Assembly: GCA_016946835.1 (NCBI GenBank)
Contig: JACVTC010000151.1
Span: 1-64,000, forward strand
DNA length: 64,000 nt
Direction: 5' to 3'
Source of the DNA: Neocallimastix lanati (nom. inval.)
Taxonomy: Eukaryota > Neocallimastigomycota > Neocallimastigomycetes > Neocallimastigales > Neocallimastigaceae
Of this stretch, positions 60,405-64,000 are shown in pieces. Under the pieces are notes generated by a model. It had not been told where the DNA came from. It made no database searches and saw only the letters and a program-made list of their open reading frames with translations. A program made the position numbers and the translations under genes. Every line of letters begins with the position of its first letter. The first letter of the stretch is position 1.

Positions 60405-63311
60405 TTTTATATCTTTTTTTATATTGAGTTATTATATATGTATATATTAAATATTATATTTTATAATATATTTTTTTTTTATAAAAATATTAAAAAAGCT
60501 TATTATGTCTTATTCCAAAATAAAAAAAAATATAATATTTCAAAATTTCATTTTTGTTATTTATTTTTAAATATTGATAATATTATTAATTATAATCAAA
60601 GAAATTATTAAAAATTATTAATTATGATTTATTTTATAGGCTTTTTTCTTTGATATGATTTTATAAAAAAGTGAGAAAAATTAATAAATTATAAATTTGA
60701 AAAATTTAGATTATGATTAAATTTTTAAATACAATTTTTAAGTTATTTAAAATATACTTTGAAATATTAATATCTTAATCTTTTATTTAATTTCTAAAAA
60801 AAAAAAGTACTAAATTTATTTTAATTATTCCAAAAAAGCTTTTAATATATAAAATAATGTTGTTTCTATTCTAAATTATCTTTTGATTCTCTTTAAAATA
60901 TATATACAATATTTTTAAAAGATTTCTATTGTTATTTTATAATATAAAAGTTTAAAAGTGATAAATTATAAGTTTATAATAAATTAATATATATATAAAT
61001 ATATAGTTTCAAAATGAATAAATAAATAAAAACAAAAAAAAAAAAAAATTTTTTTTTTTTTTAAAAATAATAGTTAATAATTTAATTTTAATATTAATAA
61101 GTTACACAAACTTTAAAGTAAAATTTCAAATTTATTGTTTTATATTTTTATATATTTATTATTTTAAAAAAAATTTTTAAAATATATATAAATATAAACG
61201 AAAAAAAAAGATGTAGAAGATTACCAAAATATTTTTAGAAATAATAATAAATAAATATCAATTTTAATTCTTTATTACTTATAAGGAAATAAGTAGTGTT
61301 AATTTTTTATAACATATTAATATTAAATTTAAAATTAATAGTTTATTATATTTTAGTATGATAATAATAATTTGAACATAATAATAGTAATTTTTAAAAC
61401 CATATATACATATATTTTTTTTTTAAAATAAAAATAAAAATAAAAATAAAAATAAAAATAAAATAAAATTAAAAAAGTTCTTATTATATTAAATATTCAT
61501 ATATAATTTTTTTTTTATTTTTTATTTTTATTTTTTTTTTTAAAAAAAAAAATTAAAAAAAAAAAAAAAGTTTATACAAAAAACATTTTTAAAAAATTAT
61601 TAAATAAGTATTTAATAAATAATAATAATATTAAGTATTTTTATATCTAGTTATCTGAAATTTAATTTACATATTAAATAATACAAATTTAGAGTTTAAT
61701 TAAACTCTAATTTTACAAATTAAAAGTGTAAAATAAAAAAATTTAAAAAAAAAAAAAATTTAAAAAAAATTAATAAAACGAATATCTCCAATAATAAAGA
61801 AAAGAAAAATTAACAAAAAGAACTCCATACAAAATACGAATATATAAATTGTTTTTATTTTATATACATGTATTAATACAAATTGTAATGGAAAAATTGA
61901 TTATGAAAGTAACATATTAAATAATTATTTAATAAACAAAAAAATTTTTTTTTAAAAAAAAAAAAAAAAAATTAAAAATAAATATATATATTTCTTATTT
62001 TTGAATTATTTTTAAAAAATTGTTTATACTTCAAGATTCAAAAATAATTATAGTTTAATATTTTTAAAAATCATTTAGAATAAAGTTATTTTAAAATATT
62101 AATTAAAAGTAATCAACATTAGAATAATGCATTATAACAGATTTGAAATGAACTTTCATTCATTAATAAATTATAAATATTATTAACTATTATTAAGTAT
62201 GATAAAATTTTTTTTTAATACTTCGTATTTGAAAATATTTTATATTATCATTTATAAATAGGAATATTAAATGTAACTTCTTAATTGTAAGTAATTCATT
62301 ATAACATTTATAGGTTTATTTTTCAAATAATAATAAATTAAAATATTATTATATTTTATAAGATCATTTATAAATATAAATATAACATTAGATATAACTA
62401 CTTAGTATAATATATTATATTTATAATTTTAAAAATTATAAAGAATCTATTGATTTATAAAATTGGTAAAAGAAACATTTATATATGAAGTTTTAATAAT
62501 AATAAAGATCAATTTATTATGAATTTTCTCAAATATAATATAAATTATAATTGATTACTTAAATAAAATAATACTATAGTATTACATAACTTAAGTCTAA
62601 TTCTAATTTTGGAATTAATAAAATGATTAAAATAAAAAAAAAATTTAGTTTCATTTTTATTTATTATATTCTACCCTTCATTCTTTCTTTTAAAATAATA
62701 ATTTTTTTTATTACTATTTTAGAATATAGTTTGGTTAAATTTATATATAAATTTTAATTATCGTTATTTTATTTATATTGAATATTAAAAGAAAGATTAT
62801 TATTTATATGTTTGTTAAATTAAAGTAAAAGTAAAAAAAAATTTTCTTTTTTGCTGCATCTATATGATGTTGACACCTTGTTTACATATAGTTTTTTAAC
62901 TGTTTCATTCATAAAAATAGCTTATGTGAGTTACTAATGACTGCTATAACTTTGTTTTGATAATTAATTAAAATAATTAAGGAAAAGAATTTAAAAACTA
63001 AAATAGAAAATTTATTAAACGTTTTTGTTTCCCAGTATCAAAATGTCGCTTGTTTAAATCAAAAGTTTTACATAGTAGTAATTATATCAATAAAAAAATT
63101 AATTTATTTTTTCACAATTTAATATTGATAAATACGAATGTGATTATAGTAATTTCCTTTTTTTTACTTAATAAATAAAATAAAAAAGACATTTACGAAA
63201 TTTAAAAAGAAAGATTCATATATTCAACAAATACAAAACTGTAATTAATTTAATTAATAATTAATATTTATATTATTAAATTATAAAAAAAATTTTTTTA
63301 TTTAATACATA

Positions 63312-63360
<49 letters not shown>

Positions 63361-63420
63361 TATCTTAAATAAGTCTATCTTTTTTAAAAATATATTATTA
63401 ATATTTATTGAGAAGAATAA
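60405..63420. other. Gene-free AT-rich region upstream of PLK4
   Basis: Should include the PLK4 promoter. Homopolymers and AAAAT tandems (61430-61470) are present. A somewhat less AT-rich part at 62850-63070 carries no frame I recognise. A T tract of about 38 lies at 63317-63354. Confidence 0.6.
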
Positions 63421-63423
63421 TCA

Positions 63424-63612
63424 TTTTAAATGATACTATACCAATCACCATTTTCAACACTCTAATTACCATTGTTATCTGTGTAATAAATTTTGGTATT
63501 TTGGCAACATGGATGACCAAGCTTTTCAAACTAACAACTTTAAGAATCACAAGCAATTTTAATCACACACCACTGACCATTTTTAATACCATAATTACCA
63601 TTTATAATTTTA
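63424..63612 (-). pseudogene. Decayed fungal dockerin (CBM10-type) pair
   Basis: One minus-strand frame reads NGNYGIKNGQWCVIK (end of a first dockerin), then SC-stop-FEKLGHPCCQNTKIYYTDNNGN-stop, then SVENGDWYSI, a second dockerin nearly complete. It contains three in-frame stops; two are TAG exactly where the family has Trp (SCW and GNW), as expected from single G-to-A changes of TGG. Fungal dockerins dock enzymes onto the cellulosome scaffold of gut fungi. No catalytic domain is recognisable on either side. It is a dead fragment, but it identifies the lineage strongly. Confidence 0.8.
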
Positions 63613-63624
63613 TAATTAGATAAT

Positions 63625-64000
63625 AATACAATTATGCACATATAAATTTTTATACTATATTACTTAGTGTTTTGTATTATTTTCTACCTATTTTTTATAT
63701 GTCAAAAAAGTTTTTTAAATTGACCCATAATAATATATTTTTATTAATATAAATTATTAAGAATATATAAATTATTGTGTTTTATATATGAATATAATGA
63801 ATTATTAATTAAAGTTATTATTACTTTTTTCTTTGTAAACTATATATATATTATAAAAAAAATCAAAAGTAATTAATCATAAAAAAAAAAAAAAAAAAAA
63901 AAAATTGATAAAAAGAGTTAAAGCATAAAAAATACTGAATTTTTTTCTTTCTATTCTTATTCAATTATAATAATTGATTTTTGTACAAATTATATATATA
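63625..64000. other. AT-rich end of window
   Basis: No feature is seen apart from A runs near 63882-63904. Confidence 0.6.

Overview
The window looks like nuclear DNA of an anaerobic gut fungus (Neocallimastigomycota). It is extremely AT-rich and full of homopolymer and trinucleotide runs. Its genes are split by short GT..AG introns. It carries a decayed fungal dockerin (CBM10-type) relic, a bacterial-type expansin, a bacterial-type (class II) HMG-CoA reductase, and a PLK4-type kinase as expected in a zoospore-forming, centriole-bearing fungus. Nothing bacterial or organellar is visible as a gene system.

Layout. 1-15 kb is a retroelement graveyard: an array of five or six tandem hairpins (144-418), an LTR-element relic with a primer-binding-site match (about 1341-1359), a cluster of solo LTRs in alternating orientation that share the pentamer ATCAC (about 2.4-5.8 kb), one solo LTR (6494-7280), and one apparently whole Ty3/gypsy-type element on the minus strand (7909-14918). 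The outer end of this element lies 14 bp upstream of a tRNA-Thr(CGT) gene (14933-15004). 15-19 kb holds tandem repeats, a metallo-beta-lactamase-fold hydrolase gene that has lost its reading frame and apparently its 5' end, and a 5'-truncated LINE abutting it. 20005-22578 is a single-exon putative type I membrane protein. 26-28 kb holds a degraded gene whose best-preserved pieces resemble Mediator subunit MED20. 29885-36174 is a 21-exon ankyrin/coiled-coil/RasGEF gene. 38254-42464 is a six-exon class II HMG-CoA reductase with a C-terminal extension of about 480 residues. 42.5-51.9 kb has no gene I can support. 51896-53731 is a two-exon expansin with a Lys/Thr/Pro-rich linker and a Trp-rich tail. 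54849-60404 is a 12-exon PLK4-like kinase. 60.4-63.4 kb is empty, followed by the dockerin relic (about 63424-63612).

The genes do not form a pathway: a Ras exchange factor (signalling), HMG-CoA reductase (mevalonate pathway), a secreted wall-loosening protein (plant biomass) and a centriole-duplication kinase sit side by side. The most unusual structures are the compensatory-stem hairpin array at the left end, the ATCAC-linked LTR cluster, a dispersed AT minisatellite family shared by three loci including a PLK4 intron, and the domain extensions on the HMG-CoA reductase and the expansin. Exon joins were made by eye from splice signals, frame continuity and family similarity; none has transcript support here.
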